Positions 11,390 through 23,099 of a stretch of 64,000 nucleotides of DNA are shown here, one piece after another (the first letter of the stretch is position 1; every line of letters starts with the position of its first letter). A program made the translations under genes and the position numbers. Below the pieces are notes generated by a model. It had not been told where the DNA came from and searched no databases. It saw only the letters and a program-made list of their open reading frames with translations. The DNA is taken from positions 109,742 through 173,741 of the forward strand of contig QKWP01000704.1 of NCBI GenBank assembly GCA_003550325.1, in the 5' to 3' direction. Origin of the DNA: Gigaspora rosea. Its lineage: Eukaryota; Glomeromycota; Glomeromycetes; Diversisporales; Gigasporaceae.

Positions 11390-12234
11390 ATAGTACATGT
11401 AGATCACCTCAATTTTGTCACTTAAATATTTTAACTTTTAAAAACTTTTATTAATATTATTTCTATGAGTTCTTGATCAAATTTAATAAATTTTGTTTAT
11501 TTGAATTTTATGGATTCGTAGAATTAAAATAAAAAAATTTTTATCAAATTTGGTCAAGAACTCGTAGAGATATTTTTGATGAAAGTTCCTGTAAACAATT
11601 TCAATGCAGCTTCTTTGTGATATGTTTTTTTTGCTTTTTCAAAATAACTCACAGTTTGACGATGATTTACAAGAAATTTTACTATGCTAACTAAAAAAAA
11701 ATTTATACTATAACAAGACTTGTAGTGCATATTATGGACTAAAAGAATTTCAAATTTCATGAAAAAATATTAAAAACTCATGAAGATATTAACAGTTTTG
11801 TAAATTTTGACATATACGTTTTAGCAAGTTTTTCTCTAAACTTCAAATGATTCCGGAAGCACTTTCTCAAAATGAAACCTCCAAAATGTAAATTAGTAAG
11901 TTGATAGAATAGGTATTCGAGAGTCTTCAGTGAAAATTTCATCATAAACGGATTAATATTGACTAAGTTATTATAATTTTTCAATTTGCTTCCAGATTCA
12001 GAATTTTCTAAAATTTTCAATTTTGATGAAAACAGAAAAATCACCATTACAGGCTAGATTTTTACAAGTTCAAATGAAACAAGTTACTGCACACTAATAT
12101 AATCAATAGAAAATATGCTAAATTTTGCTTTTTAAAATTTCAAATTATTTGGTTAAATATTCATTCCATAATAGTTTTTTCATTTAGCGCAGCTTCTTTA
12201 TAATAATTTTTGGAAATAGAAAAATTTTTCATCA

Positions 12235-15200
12235 AAGATATCTTTACAAGTTCTTAACCAAATTCGATGAAAATTTTTTTATTTGAATTTTATGGATCTA
12301 TAGAATTCAAATAAAAAAATTTTCATTGAATTTGATTAAGTAGTTGCAAAGATATCTTTGATCAAAGTTTTAGAGAATTTCAAAATGCTTATCACATGAC
12401 AGATACGTTTAAATTTTTGACAAAACTTTGGTCAAGAATATCTCTGCAACCACCTGATCAAATTTGATGAAAATTTTTTTACTTATTCTACAGATTCATA
12501 ATAATTAACTAAAAAATTTTCATCAAATTTGATCAGATGGTTGCAGAGATATCCTTGATCAAAATTTTGTTAACAAATTTAAATGTATCTGTCATGTGAT
12601 AAGCGTTTTGAAATTCTCTAAAACTTTGATCAAAGATATCTCTGCAACTATCTAATCAAATTCGATGAAAATATTTTTATTTGAATTCTATGGATCCATA
12701 GAATTCAAATAAAAAAATTTTTCATTGAATTTGATCAGGTAGTTGCAGAGATATCTTTGATCAAAGTTTTAGAGAATTTCAAAACGCTTATTACATGACA
12801 GATATGTTTAAATTTTTGACAAAACTTTGGTTAAGGATATTTCTGCAACCACCTGATAAAATTTGATGAAAATTTTTTTACTTATTCTACGGATCCATAA
12901 TAATTAATAAAAAATTTTCATTAAATTTGATCAGGTGGTTGCAGAGATATTCTTGATCAAAGTTTTGTCGAAAATTTAAAAGTATCTGTCATGTGATACG
13001 TATTTTGAAATTCTCTAAAACTTTGATCAAAAATATCTCTGCAACCACCTAATCAAATTTGATGAAAATCTTTTAGTTAATTATTATGGATCCATAAAAT
13101 AAATAAAAAAATTTTCATCAAATTTTATCAGGTGGTTGCAGAGATATCCTTGTCAAAGTTTTGTCAAAATTTTAAACATATCTGTCATATGATAAGTATT
13201 TTGAAATTTTCTAAATCTTTGATCAAAGATATCTCTGCAACTACCTGATCAAATTCGATGAAATTTTTTTTATTTGAATTCTATAGATCCATAGAATTCA
13301 AATATAAAAAAATTTATCGAATTTGATCAGGTGGTTGCAGAGATATCTTTGATCAAAGTTTTAGAGAATTTCAAAACCATAACAGATACGTTTAAATTTT
13401 TGACAAAACTTTGATCAAGGATATCTCTGCAACTACTTGATAAAATTTGATGAAAATATTTTTATTTATTCTACGGATTCATAATAATTAACTAAAAAAT
13501 TTTCATCATATTTGATTAGATAGTTGCAGAGATATCTTTGATCAAAGTTTTAGAGAATTTCAAAACGCTTATCACATGACAGATACGTTTAAATTTTTGA
13601 CAAAACTTTGATCAAGGATATCTCTGCAACCACCTGATCAAATTTGATGAAAATTTTTTTACTTATTCTACGGATCCATAAAATTTAAATAAAAAAATTT
13701 TCATCAAATTTGATCAAGTGGTTGCAGAGATATCCTTGATCAAAGTTTTGTCAAAAATTTAAACGTATCTGTCATGTGATATGCGTTTTGAAATTCTCTA
13801 AAACTTTGATCAAAGATATCTCTGCAACCACCTGATCAAATTTGATGAAAATTTTTTAGTTAATTATTATGGATCCGTAGAATAAGTAAAAAAATTTTCA
13901 TCAAATTTTATTAGGTGGTTGCAGAGATACCCTTGATCAAAGTTTTGTCAAAAATTTAAACGTATCTGTCATGTGATATACGTTTTGAAATTCTCTAAAA
14001 CTTTGATCAAAGATATCTCTGCAACCACCTGATCAAATTTGATGAAAATTTTTTTATTTGAATTCTATGGATCTATACAATTCAAATAAAAAAATTTTCA
14101 TCAAATTTGATCAGGTAGTTGCAGAGATATCTTTGATCAAAGTTTTAGAGAATTTCAAAACGCGTATCACATGACAGATACGTTTAAATTTTTGACAAAA
14201 CTTTGATCAAGGATATCTCTGCAACCACCTGATCAAATTTGATGAAAATTTTTTTACTTATTCTACGGATCCATAAAAATTAACTAAAAAATTTTCATCA
14301 AATTTGATCAGGTGGTTGCAGAGATATCTTTGATCAAAGTTTTAGAGAATTTCAAAACGCATATCACATGACAGATACGTTTAAATTTTTGACAAAACTT
14401 TGATCAAGGATATCTCTGCAACCACCTGATCAAATTTGATGAAAATTTTTTTACTTATTCTACGGATCCATAATAATTAACTAAAAAATTTTCATCAAAT
14501 TTGATCAGGTGGTTGCAGAGATATCTTTGATCAAAGTTTTAGAGAATTTCAAAACGCGTATCACATGACAGATACGTTTAAATTTTTTACAAAACTTTGA
14601 TCAAGGATATCTCTGCAACCACCTGATCAAATTTGATGAAAATTTTTTTATTTATTCTACGGATCCATAAAATTTAAATAAAAAAATTTTCATCAAATTT
14701 GATCAAGTGGTTGCAGAGATATCCTTGATCAAAGTTTTGTCAAAAATTTAAACGTATCTGTCATGTGATATGCGTTTTGAAATTCTCTAAAACTTTGATC
14801 AAAGATATCTCTGCAACCACCTGATCAAATTTGATGAAAATTTTTTTATTTGAATTCTATGGATCTATAAAATTCAAATAAAAAAATTTTCATCGAATTT
14901 GATCAGGTGGTTGCAGAGATATCTTTGATCAAAGTTTTAGAGAATTTCAAAACGCATATCACATGACAGATACGTTTAAATTTGTTGACAAAACTTTGAT
15001 CAAGGATATCTCTGCAACCACCTGATCAAATTTGATGAAAATTTTTTTACTTATTCTACGGATCCATAAAATTTAAATAAAAAATTTTTCATCAAATTTG
15101 ATCAAGTGGTTGCAGAGATATCCTTGATCAAAGTTTTGTCAAAAATTTAAACGTATCTGTCATGTGATATGCGTTTTGAAATTCTCTAAAACTTTGATCA

Positions 15201-15335
15201 AAGATATCTCTGCAACCACCTGATCAAATTTGATGAAAATTTTTTTATTTGAATTCTATGGATCCATAGAATTCAAATAAAAAAATTTTCATCGAATTTG
15301 GTCAAGAACTTGTAGAGATATCTTTGATGAAAGAT
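12235..15335. repeat. Hairpin satellite: 16 palindrome centres spaced 193-203 bp
   Basis: Centres with the core ATGGATCCATAG or ACGGATCCATAA recur near 12295, 12495, 12695, 12895, 13090, 13286, 13480, 13673, 13870, 14068, 14266, 14466, 14662, 14862, 15062 and 15260. Around each centre the arms GATCAAATTTGATGAAAATT and GATATCTCTGCAACCACC are mirrored, so every monomer is a hairpin of ~197 bp. Two junction types alternate between monomers: CTCTAAAACTTTGATCAAAG and GACAAAACTTTGATCAAGG. The unit is thus both tandem and palindromic. Middle copies are more alike than edge copies, as expected of homogenised satellites. There is no coding potential. Confidence 0.85.
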
Positions 15336-16084
15336 TCTTCTATTTCCAAAAAGTATATTATAAAAAAGCTGTGCCAAATGAAAAAAAGCTATTATAGAAT
15401 GAATATTTAACCAAATAACTTGAAATTTTAGAAAGCAAAATTTTAGCATATTCTCTATTGATTATATTAGTGCACAGTAACTTGTTTCATTTGAACTTGT
15501 AAAAATCTAGCCTGTGATGGTGATTTTTCTGTTTTATCAAAATTAAAAATTTTAGAAAATTCTGAATCTGAAAGCAAATTGAAAAATTATCATAGCTTCG
15601 TCAATATTAATCCATTTATGATGAAATTTTAATTGAAGACTCTCGTATACCTATTCTATCAACTTACTAATTTATATTTTGGAGGTGTTATTTTGAGAAA
15701 GTGCTTCTGGAATCATTTGAAGTTTAAAGAAAAACTTGTGAAAACGTATATGTCAAAATTTACAAAAACGTTAATATCTTCATGAGTTTTTAATATTTTT
15801 TATGAAATTTAAGATTCTATTAGTTCATGATATGTGCTACAAGTCTTGTTATAAAATTTTTTTAGTTAGCATAGTAAAATTTCTTGTAAATCATCGCTGA
15901 ACAATGGGTTATTTGAAAAAGCAAAAAATTATATTACAAAAAAGCTGCGTTAAAATTGTTTACAGGAACTTTCATTAAAGATATCTCCACAAGTTTTTGA
16001 CCAAATTTGATAAAAATTTTTTCTATGAATCCATAGAATTCAAATAAAAAATTTGATCAAGAACTCATAGAGATAATATTAATA

Positions 16085-16335
16085 TGGGTTTTAGTAAGCA
16101 GTGCACCTGCACTGCAGTACACCCTTTTATGTTTCTCAAAATTTTACTAGGGTAACACCTGCTGCATTTTTAACAAAAAATGATCCTCTCGCAATTTTGT
16201 ATTAAACTTAATTTTAATTCTAACTCTAAACCCTAACTTTAACTCTAACTCTAACTCTAATTATTATTTATATTTGTTGCTATAGAGTGCACAGTGGGTG
16301 CACTATAGTGCAGAGTGTACTGCTTACTAAAATCC
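16085..16335. mobile_element. 251-bp TIR element with perfect 8-bp target duplication
   Basis: The ends GGGTTTTAGTAAGCAGTGCAC and the complement of TGTACTGCTTACTAAAATCC match. TATTAATA flanks both sides (16077-16084 and 16336-16343). The left arm of the large palindrome shows the unfilled site (TTTTATTAATATTATTTC near 11445). The interior holds degenerate AACTCTAACTCTAA repeats around 16215-16258. Confidence 0.75.
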
Positions 16336-17049
16336 TATTAATAAAAGTTTTTAAAAGTTAAAATATTTAAGTGACAAAATCAAGATGATCTATATGTATT
16401 ATGGTATGAATAGCAATTCCTTTTTTAATATATATGAAAATAATATAATTAAAGCAAACAAATCTATAACGATCTTGGGATTCTGTGATTGGATTTCGAT
16501 GATTTTAGGCTCGTTGGAATCGTCTCATTGATATGAACATTTTGGTCCAAAATGGATTACTAGTTCAAAAGTTATTTAATGTTAAATTTTAAAATTTTTT
16601 AAAAATTTTAATAATTTTAGCCAATTCTACCCTAAAAATCAAATGATAAATGGTGCTTTTCTTATATAGTTTTTTTATATAATAGCTAATAAAGCTATAT
16701 ATATTTGTTCATTTAATTTTTTTTATTTTTTTTTATTTTTTTAAGGGCATTATTTTATGGCGACCTTGTGATCGACCAATCAAAATTGATTATATGAGTC
16801 ACGTGCTAACCAATTTGCGAAGAGCAAATCGACGAATACGTGACTCACAGGACTGATTTTGATCAATCAATTACCCAAAAATACACAAGTTAAAAAAAAA
16901 AAAAAAAAAAAGAGCAAAGCGAATTTATCACTACCGGGAACAACCTGAAATTTTTTTATTTTTTTTAAAAAAAAACAATTACACGAATCTACGAATATTA
17001 AATCTGGTGCCAACTTCAAACTTTATTTATATAAAAAAAAAAAAATCCA

Positions 17050-17810
17050 AACTACTGTAAAAAAAATACTTCGCCCACCTACGCACTTCGCTCATCCACA
17101 TACCTATAACAGAGCCAACTCGACCGATTTCCCACAGAGACAAAACAAAGACACCAGAAACACACGAGACTCCAAAAACGACAACTCCAAAAACAACAAC
17201 TCCAAAAACAACAACTCTAAGAATGACAACTTCAAGAACGACAACTCCAAGAACGACAACTCCAAAAATAACGATTCCAAAAATGACGAAAAAAAGAAGC
17301 ACCTAAAAAAAAAAAGAAGTTAGTATATATAAAAAAAAAAAACCTAGTAAAAAAAAGACACTTAACTAACAAAGATTTTGACTTCCACTACTATGACGAT
17401 TCTAAGAACGGCAACTTGAAGAATTACTCCAAGAAAAGAAACACCTAAAAAAAGAGAGAAGTTAGTACCCGTAAACAAAAAAAGAAAAAAACAACTACAG
17501 TAGTAAAAAAAATCTTAAAACTGACGAAGATCTCGACTCCCACTACAATTCCAAAAATAACAACTCCAAAAATGACAACTCCAAGAACGATGACTACAAG
17601 AACGATGACTCCAAGAACTACGACTTCAAGAATGACTACGACTTCAAGAACTACAACTCCAAAAACAATAATGACTCCAAGAACAGTTCAAAATGACAAC
17701 TCCAAGAACGATGACTCCAAAACAATGACTCCAAGGACGACTTCAAGAAAAGAAGCAACTACAAAACTAAAAAAAAAGTTAATACCCGTAATATAAAAAA
17801 AAAACAAAAA
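17050..17810 (+). pseudogene. Asn-Ser-Lys-Asn-Asp repeat coding remnant
   Basis: One frame reads PPTHFAHPHTYNRANSTDF and then many N-S-K-N-D/N units, ending in EKKKHLKKKRS and a stop near 17320. Two further blocks (about 17370-17450 and 17530-17790) repeat the pattern, with openings D-F-D-F-H-Y-Y and D-L-D-S-H-Y-N and Lys-rich endings. In this frame the codons are mostly AAC, TCC, AAG and GAC, that is C or G in the third position, in a region that is otherwise strongly AT. That bias suggests past selection on a protein. Small frameshifts separate the blocks. It may equally be a 15-bp minisatellite that merely reads well. No start codon was found. Confidence 0.35.
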
Positions 17811-17989
17811 GAAAAAAAATTTTACTTATCTAAAGAAAATCCAAAGAAGCATTAGTAGTATTGTGAATAAAAAAAAAAACAAAATAATAAAAAAAAATTC
17901 TAGATTTACCTGTAGTTCGATCTAAATCCAGATCGAATCTAGTACTCTGAAAATATATGATTACCAATCTTAAATATGATTGGCTGATC

Positions 17990-18530
17990 ATATAGGGTCG
18001 CCATTTATAATTTTTAAATTAGTTTTTTTATTTTTTTTTAATATTTTTTATTTTTTTTTATTTAAATTTTTGGTTGGTTTTTTTTTTTTTATATATTGTT
18101 TGTTTAATTTTTTTTTTCATAGATAGTCTTTGGTGTTTTTTTAATTTTTTTTTTATTCTTAGATTAGCTTCGATTTATTTTTTTTAATTTATATATTTGT
18201 TTATTCATTTTTTGTTTTTTTTTAGATTATTCTTTAGAAAGTTTTTTTTTATTTGTTTGGGGTTTTTTTAATTTTTTTTTTGTTTTTTATTAATTTTTTT
18301 GTTCATTTAATTTTTTTTGTTTTTTTTTTAGATTAGTTTTTGTTTTTTTTTTATATATTATTTGTTTGTTTTTTTTTAATTTTTTTGTTTTTTATTTTTT
18401 TTTTTTAGATTAGTTTTCGAAAGATTTTTTTTTTTATATATATTATTTGTTCGTTTTATTTTTAAATTTTTTTGTTTTTTATTTTTAGTTTAGTCTTCTT
18501 CAGTTTTTTTTTTTTTATATATATATAATA
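17990..18530. repeat. T-rich low-complexity tract
   Basis: About 540 bp of near-pure T with occasional A and G on the plus strand, containing loosely repeated TTAGATTAGTTTT and TATATATTATTTGTTTG. It follows a matching A-rich tract (16890-17890), so the two strands are strongly asymmetric. Confidence 0.7.
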
Positions 18531-18546
18531 TATGCACCTGTGACAT

Positions 18547-19127
18547 GTCGCACTTCTGGTTCGACCAATCAAATTGCACGATTTTATAGGCAAAAAATTT
18601 ATTTTTTAAAAATTTAAAATTTTACTTAATAAAGTGTAAAATATATATATAATAGCATATTATATAATTTAAAATTTTATTCTAAACAACTTTTTCTAAG
18701 TTATAAAGATAGATTGTCTTAGTAAAAAAAACGTTTTATAAGAAATTTCTAAAGTTAGCACATATAAAATATTTTTTTACTAAAATAATCTACCTTTTTA
18801 ACTTAGAAAAAGTTGTTTAATATAAAATTTTTTATATAATACTTAAACATAAATATAATTATATTAGTAAAAAAAAAGTTTTATATGTGCTAATGTTCGA
18901 AATTTTTGATTTTTCTTATAAGACATATTTTTTGCTAAGACAACCTATTTTTATAACTTGAAAAAGTTGTTCAGAATAAAAGTTTACACTATATACTTTT
19001 GATATTGCTTATTTATTTTACATTTTACTAGTAAATTTTTTAATTTTTAAACCATAAAATTTTTTGTCTACAAAATTATGCAATTTGATTGGTCAGAATC
19101 AGGGGTGCAACATGTTGTGGGTGCGAC
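18547..19127. mobile_element. 581-bp foldback nested in the 2.6-kb element
   Basis: The ends are inverted: GTCGCACTTCTGGTTCGACC then AATCAAATTGCACG, matched by the complement of CAATTTGATTGGTCAG and GGGTGCGAC. Inside, AACAACTTTTTCTAAGTTAT occurs in three orientations (about 18694, 18797 and 18958), giving overlapping stem options. Confidence 0.6.
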
Positions 19128-19397
19128 AAATTTCTATTCCCATAATATATTCAATTTTAGATATTTTTAGATTAGTCTTTATTTTTTTTTTATTACTGTA
19201 TTACGATTTTTTTTTTGTTTGTAATTTTTTTAATAAATTAATAAATTCGAATAAATATAATAACCAATCAAAATCGATCGCGTGATTAACATGCCCATGT
19301 GAATCACGTGATCGATTTTGATTGGTCAATCACAGGGTTGCCATGATGACATGTCTCCATAAAATAATACTTTTTATTGTTATTTATTTTTATTTAG

Positions 19398-19519
19398 ATG
19401 CTGATATTTATTTACCCTCAGGTAAGTCTATAAATAGACTTTTAGCCAATCAAATTTAACTAAGGTAAGATTTTTCTTGACCCCCACCCCCTAAAATATT
19501 ACCTAATAAATGTCAGCAC
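19398..19519. mobile_element. ~122-bp MITE-like element
   Basis: ATGCTGATATTTATTTACC on the left pairs with the complement of AGGTAATATTTTAGG and ATAAATGTCAGCAC on the right. It contains AGCCAATCAAATTT, the CCAAT-type motif seen in other element ends in this window. Confidence 0.5.
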
Positions 19520-19719
19520 TTTTACTATATTGTTATTTTTGAAAAATTATAAATAGCAATCTATTACTATAGTAATACCATAGTGACCTCTATATAATAA
19601 GCCAATTATATTAAAGATTGATGTTCATATATAGTACTGCTATTTATATCATAGTTTTTGCTATTTTCACCATGAATTTCATGTAATATTAGATCATAAA
19701 TCAACTTTTTCTATTTGCA

Positions 19720-20540
19720 TCATGGTAATATATATTGCACCAATAAAAACTCCTCTTTTTTTGTAAATTAAAACATATAAAAAATTTTTTGCAATTTTGT
19801 ATAATGTTGGGCTTTTTAATGTTGCACCAATAAAAACTCACCTTTTTTTGTAGATTAACAACATATAGGGTGCAGGATAAGATTTTCACAATTTTCATAT
19901 AACTTTGAAACTGGTTAGAAAGCTGTCATAGGCCTATGATCAAAGTAAAAAATTCTATAGTACCAGATAGCAAAAACTATCCATTTTTTTCAGCATTGTT
20001 TAAAGTCTAATAACTTCACAACAAGTAATTATTTTAAAATCACTCTTACAAATTTTTTATTTTAATTTAAACTACAAATCTGTAAGACAGATTTTGATAT
20101 CTTGTTTTTTAAAGAAGTTATGAGCTGGTGCAGAAAGATTTGTATTTCAAAAAATTTCATAATTTTGACACTAAGAAAAAATTTTTTTCTTGATTAATTA
20201 TTAAAAATTTTTTAGTAACAAATAAAATAGGTTTTAATCTAACTTATTATAATATTTTTATTGTTTTAACATTGTTTTTTTTAATAATTAAGCATGTACA
20301 ATTTACTATATTTGAAAAAAAACCAAAAATTTTTTTTAAAAAATAAGATATTTTAAATAATTTTGCGACCAATATGCAGTTCTATGAGCTGATATTTCGC
20401 AAGTGCATTAATGTGCATATGATAAAGATATGGTTAAAATTTGAGCAAAATTGGATTACGGGTTGTAAAGGAATTAAGCTTTAAAGTGAAGTAATTTGAT
20501 TTTTTTTACTATATCATATATATAAATTACTATAGTAAAT
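19720..20540. repeat. Repeat-derived DNA including a TIR family fragment
   Basis: GCACCAATAAAAACTC plus its flank is duplicated in tandem (about 19736 and 19825). GTACCAGATAGCAAAAACTATCC at 19960-19982 is the inverted counterpart of the sequence at 26764-26790. The next block (20105-20165, GAGCTGGTGCAGAAAGATTTG) is inverted at about 26487-26525. These two regions are therefore copies of one element family in opposite orientations. No gene was found. Confidence 0.5.
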
Positions 20541-20565
20541 TATATAGTAAAAAAAAAAAAAAGTT

Positions 20566-21490
20566 ACTACCGGTATAGTGCAGGACACTTAAAGGCAGAA
20601 ATTATAAAATTTGTTCCATTTTCAAAAATTTTATAGTAAAATTTAATGTTTTTGTGAATTCTCGCAATTTGTTTGGCTAAAAATTAATTATTAAAAAATA
20701 TTTTAAAATTAGTTTTAAAATTAATTTTAAAATTAGCCAATAGCAGTAAGTTAAAACATATGACTTGTCCCATTTTGGGCCAAATTTTTACGCATTATAT
20801 AAAAATACTATACTTTTAAACTCAAAATTAACTGAAAAAATATACAATAATTTTTTAAAAAATAAGGCTGCTAAGTTGTAGCAAATTAGCTAAACTACAA
20901 AATAGCAGCTTGTTTTTTGTGATATTGTTTTTAGAGTTCCAACATCCAATCCAGTTAACCGTCCAACCGATCAACCGAACTGAAAAAAATGGCAACCGGA
21001 TTGCAATTTTGACAAACCGGTTTAAATATGCAAACCGAATTAATATAACACAAATGGGTCACTCGTTGAAAAATAGGTAATTACGATTTCTTTTATTATG
21101 TCGACCTGCAATGATATTTCTCATTACGGCGCACTTGTCAAATTTAACTAATTTTTTGTTCTCAAGTTTAAGTTTTGGGGAAAAATTATTTTTACAAATG
21201 TGCTGTAATATATAGGTAATTGGGTATCCGGGTCACCCAATTAGCATTACCTAATTACAATCGGATAACCTGTTTTTAATCGGATAATTGGTTTTAGTTT
21301 CGGATACTCGGTTCCAATCGGTTTTCACCTGACGGGTCACGGTTGGAGATTTTCAATCCGGTTTGGAACCCTAATTGTTTTTATATTAAATATGATTAGC
21401 TTTTAAAATTTGTGACGCCTTTAAGTGTTCTGCACCATATATGATTAGCTTTTAAAATTTGTATTGCCTTTAAGTGTCCTGTACCGTATT
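20566..21490. mobile_element. ~925-bp TIR element, host of a nested insertion
   Basis: The ends are TACCGGTATAGTGCAGGACA, continuing CTTAAAGGCA, and the complement of TGCCTTTAAGTGTCCTGTACCG. The right end carries a ~53-bp tandem duplication (ATTAGCTTTTAAAATTTGT with CCTTTAAGTGT, twice within 21400-21475). A 440-bp element sits inside. Confidence 0.6.
20933..21372. mobile_element. 440-bp TIR element with ~10-bp target duplication
   Basis: AGAGTTCCAACATCCAATCC on the left matches the complement of GGATTG..GGTTTGGAACCCT on the right. Both ends are rich in AACCGG motifs. The flanks are TATTGTTTTT (20923-20932) and AATTGTTTTT (21373-21382), nine of ten bases the same. It is GC-richer than its host. 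Confidence 0.7.
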
Positions 21491-21499
21491 AATAAATTT

Positions 21500-22960
21500 T
21501 TTTATTTTATTAATAAAATAATCAAAAAAATTTTATTTTTATCAATCCAGTAACCTAATAAGATAGCTGCGCAACGTAGTTGCGCTAAAACCAGAAATGC
21601 AAAATTTCTTGTTGATTAGTTATAATAGATTTAGTTATAATATTAAAAATTATAAGCTAATTATTACTATATTACTAAAAGTTTAGAATTTTTAATTGAA
21701 TTTTTTACAAAAATATTTTTTATTTTATGTACATATAGTATGTACATGTATGCATATTTAAAATATATCATTTTGTGCTACTATTACTATTGATGTCTAG
21801 AATAGTTTACTGTAAAATATTTAATCAAAAACTAAAAGACAATTGTATTAACAAACAGTACAATAGTTAAAGTTATGTTGGTTTTTATTAGCATTATTAT
21901 TGATGTCTATTGTAAAAGATTTATTTAAAAACTTACTTGCTATTACGATAATATAAAATATGCATTAAAGTTATGTTTATTGTATTCTCACTTGTATATC
22001 AAAACAAAAACAAAATTAAAAGATGCTTATAAGGCCCGGAAACAGTAGGAAGACATGAATTCGGGTGAGTATGATATAAAATCAATTTCTGCAAATGGAA
22101 ACTAATTAACTAAACAGGGTCGGTACAAGAAGTAAAAGGAGGGCAACTCCTACGATTACGCAATAATTATAATCCAATATTTTCATCATAATTACCCAAT
22201 TCTGCTAGTCCTTCGATTGGCTTATTTAAATCACTTGCTTGTGTAACTTACTTATACAATTTAAATTACTTAAAGAACGAAACATTTCACTACTAAAATC
22301 ACTGTAAAACCCATTACTAACTTTGAAAGAACATCTATAACTTATGCACTGTGCAAAACTTCACTTAAAAGAGATTATTTTTACTATTCTCATAGTACTA
22401 GTCATATATTAACTAAGCTCTAAATGCTGAAATAATCAAAAAAAAAAAAAAAGTAATTGAACCGTTACATGTAAGATTTAAATCTAGATAACTTTTGTGG
22501 ACTTTGTGCATACCGTTAAACATCCTATTATAATGGCAAAAACTTACGCTAATACTCATTACATAATCTGGGTATTATAGTTAAAATATTAATAACTTCA
22601 TTATTTCCATGAACTAAAGATCGAATCGTACCTTAATAAAAGTCAAGATAGTAAGATAGAATTCAATTTAATTTTTTTTTAAGATTAAAAGATAGTAAAT
22701 AGTTTCACTAATAAATTTATTCGCTTATTAAACCCTTGATGAGTTTGAATTTATTAATAATAAACATCACATTTATCCCACTTTACGCATTCTCTAATAT
22801 AAATTCTTTTGTATATATTTATTAATATATGTAATCTTTAACAAAGTTTTTTTTTCATTTTCTAGTAATATTAAAAATAATATTGCTTTAAATATATACG
22901 AGCAATCACGGATAGATCAATAATAACTAACCGATCAGACAAATCTCTATCTATGATAGT
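21500..22960. other. AT-rich stretch without recognised genes
   Basis: The only structures seen are a short palindrome, AGCTGCGCAACGTAGTTGCGCT (21563-21584), and two partly repeated stretches near 21780 and 21900 (ATTACTATTGATGTCTA). No open frame looks coding. Confidence 0.4.
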
Positions 22961-23099
22961 CATGTTTCACATTAATGCCTGACTTACATTATGCAGCCGG
23001 GAAAACCACCAGCCAATGCAAAGACTCAACTTCTTACATCGTATAGTGGTCGTACCCTATTGTACAATAACCGGTTAACTGTTAGGCTATCCGGATACC

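Larger units (their letters stand above)
9541..16660. mobile_element. ~7.1-kb nested palindrome built around a hairpin satellite
   Basis: The left arm starts GGAGCGCCATTTATCATC, and the reverse complement of the right end reads AAAGCACCATTTATCATT. The arms continue inwards in the same order: TGGCTAAAATTATTAAA, TTAAATAACTTTTGAAC, ATGAGACGATTCCAA, CCCAAGATC, then GGAATTGCTATTC, then TTTTGTCACTTAAATATTTT, then the diverged 588-bp unit, then the satellite at 12235-15335. Each arm was later interrupted. On the left are a 362-bp palindrome (9820-10181) and a 1159-bp foldback (10231-11389); on the right is a 251-bp element (16085-16335). It has no transposase-like coding. I cannot fix its exact termini or a target duplication. 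It might be one giant foldback element or a segmental inverted duplication around a satellite. Confidence 0.6.
16749..19368. mobile_element. 2.6-kb TIR element with CCAATCAAAATYGAT ends
   Basis: The left end ATTATTTTATGGCGACC leads into GTGATCGACCAATCAAAATTGAT. The right end, read inwards on the other strand, is ATTATTTTATGGAGACA then GTGATTGACCAATCAAAATCGAT and CACGTGATT. Between the ends lie the peptide-repeat region (17050-17810), an A-rich then T-rich pair of tracts, and a nested foldback (18547-19127). No transposase and no clear target duplication were found, so the boundary could be off by a few bases. Confidence 0.55.

Noticed and set aside
12235-15335. CRISPR-like regular spacing
   Set aside because: The whole unit repeats with no unique spacers, and the DNA is eukaryotic; it is a satellite.
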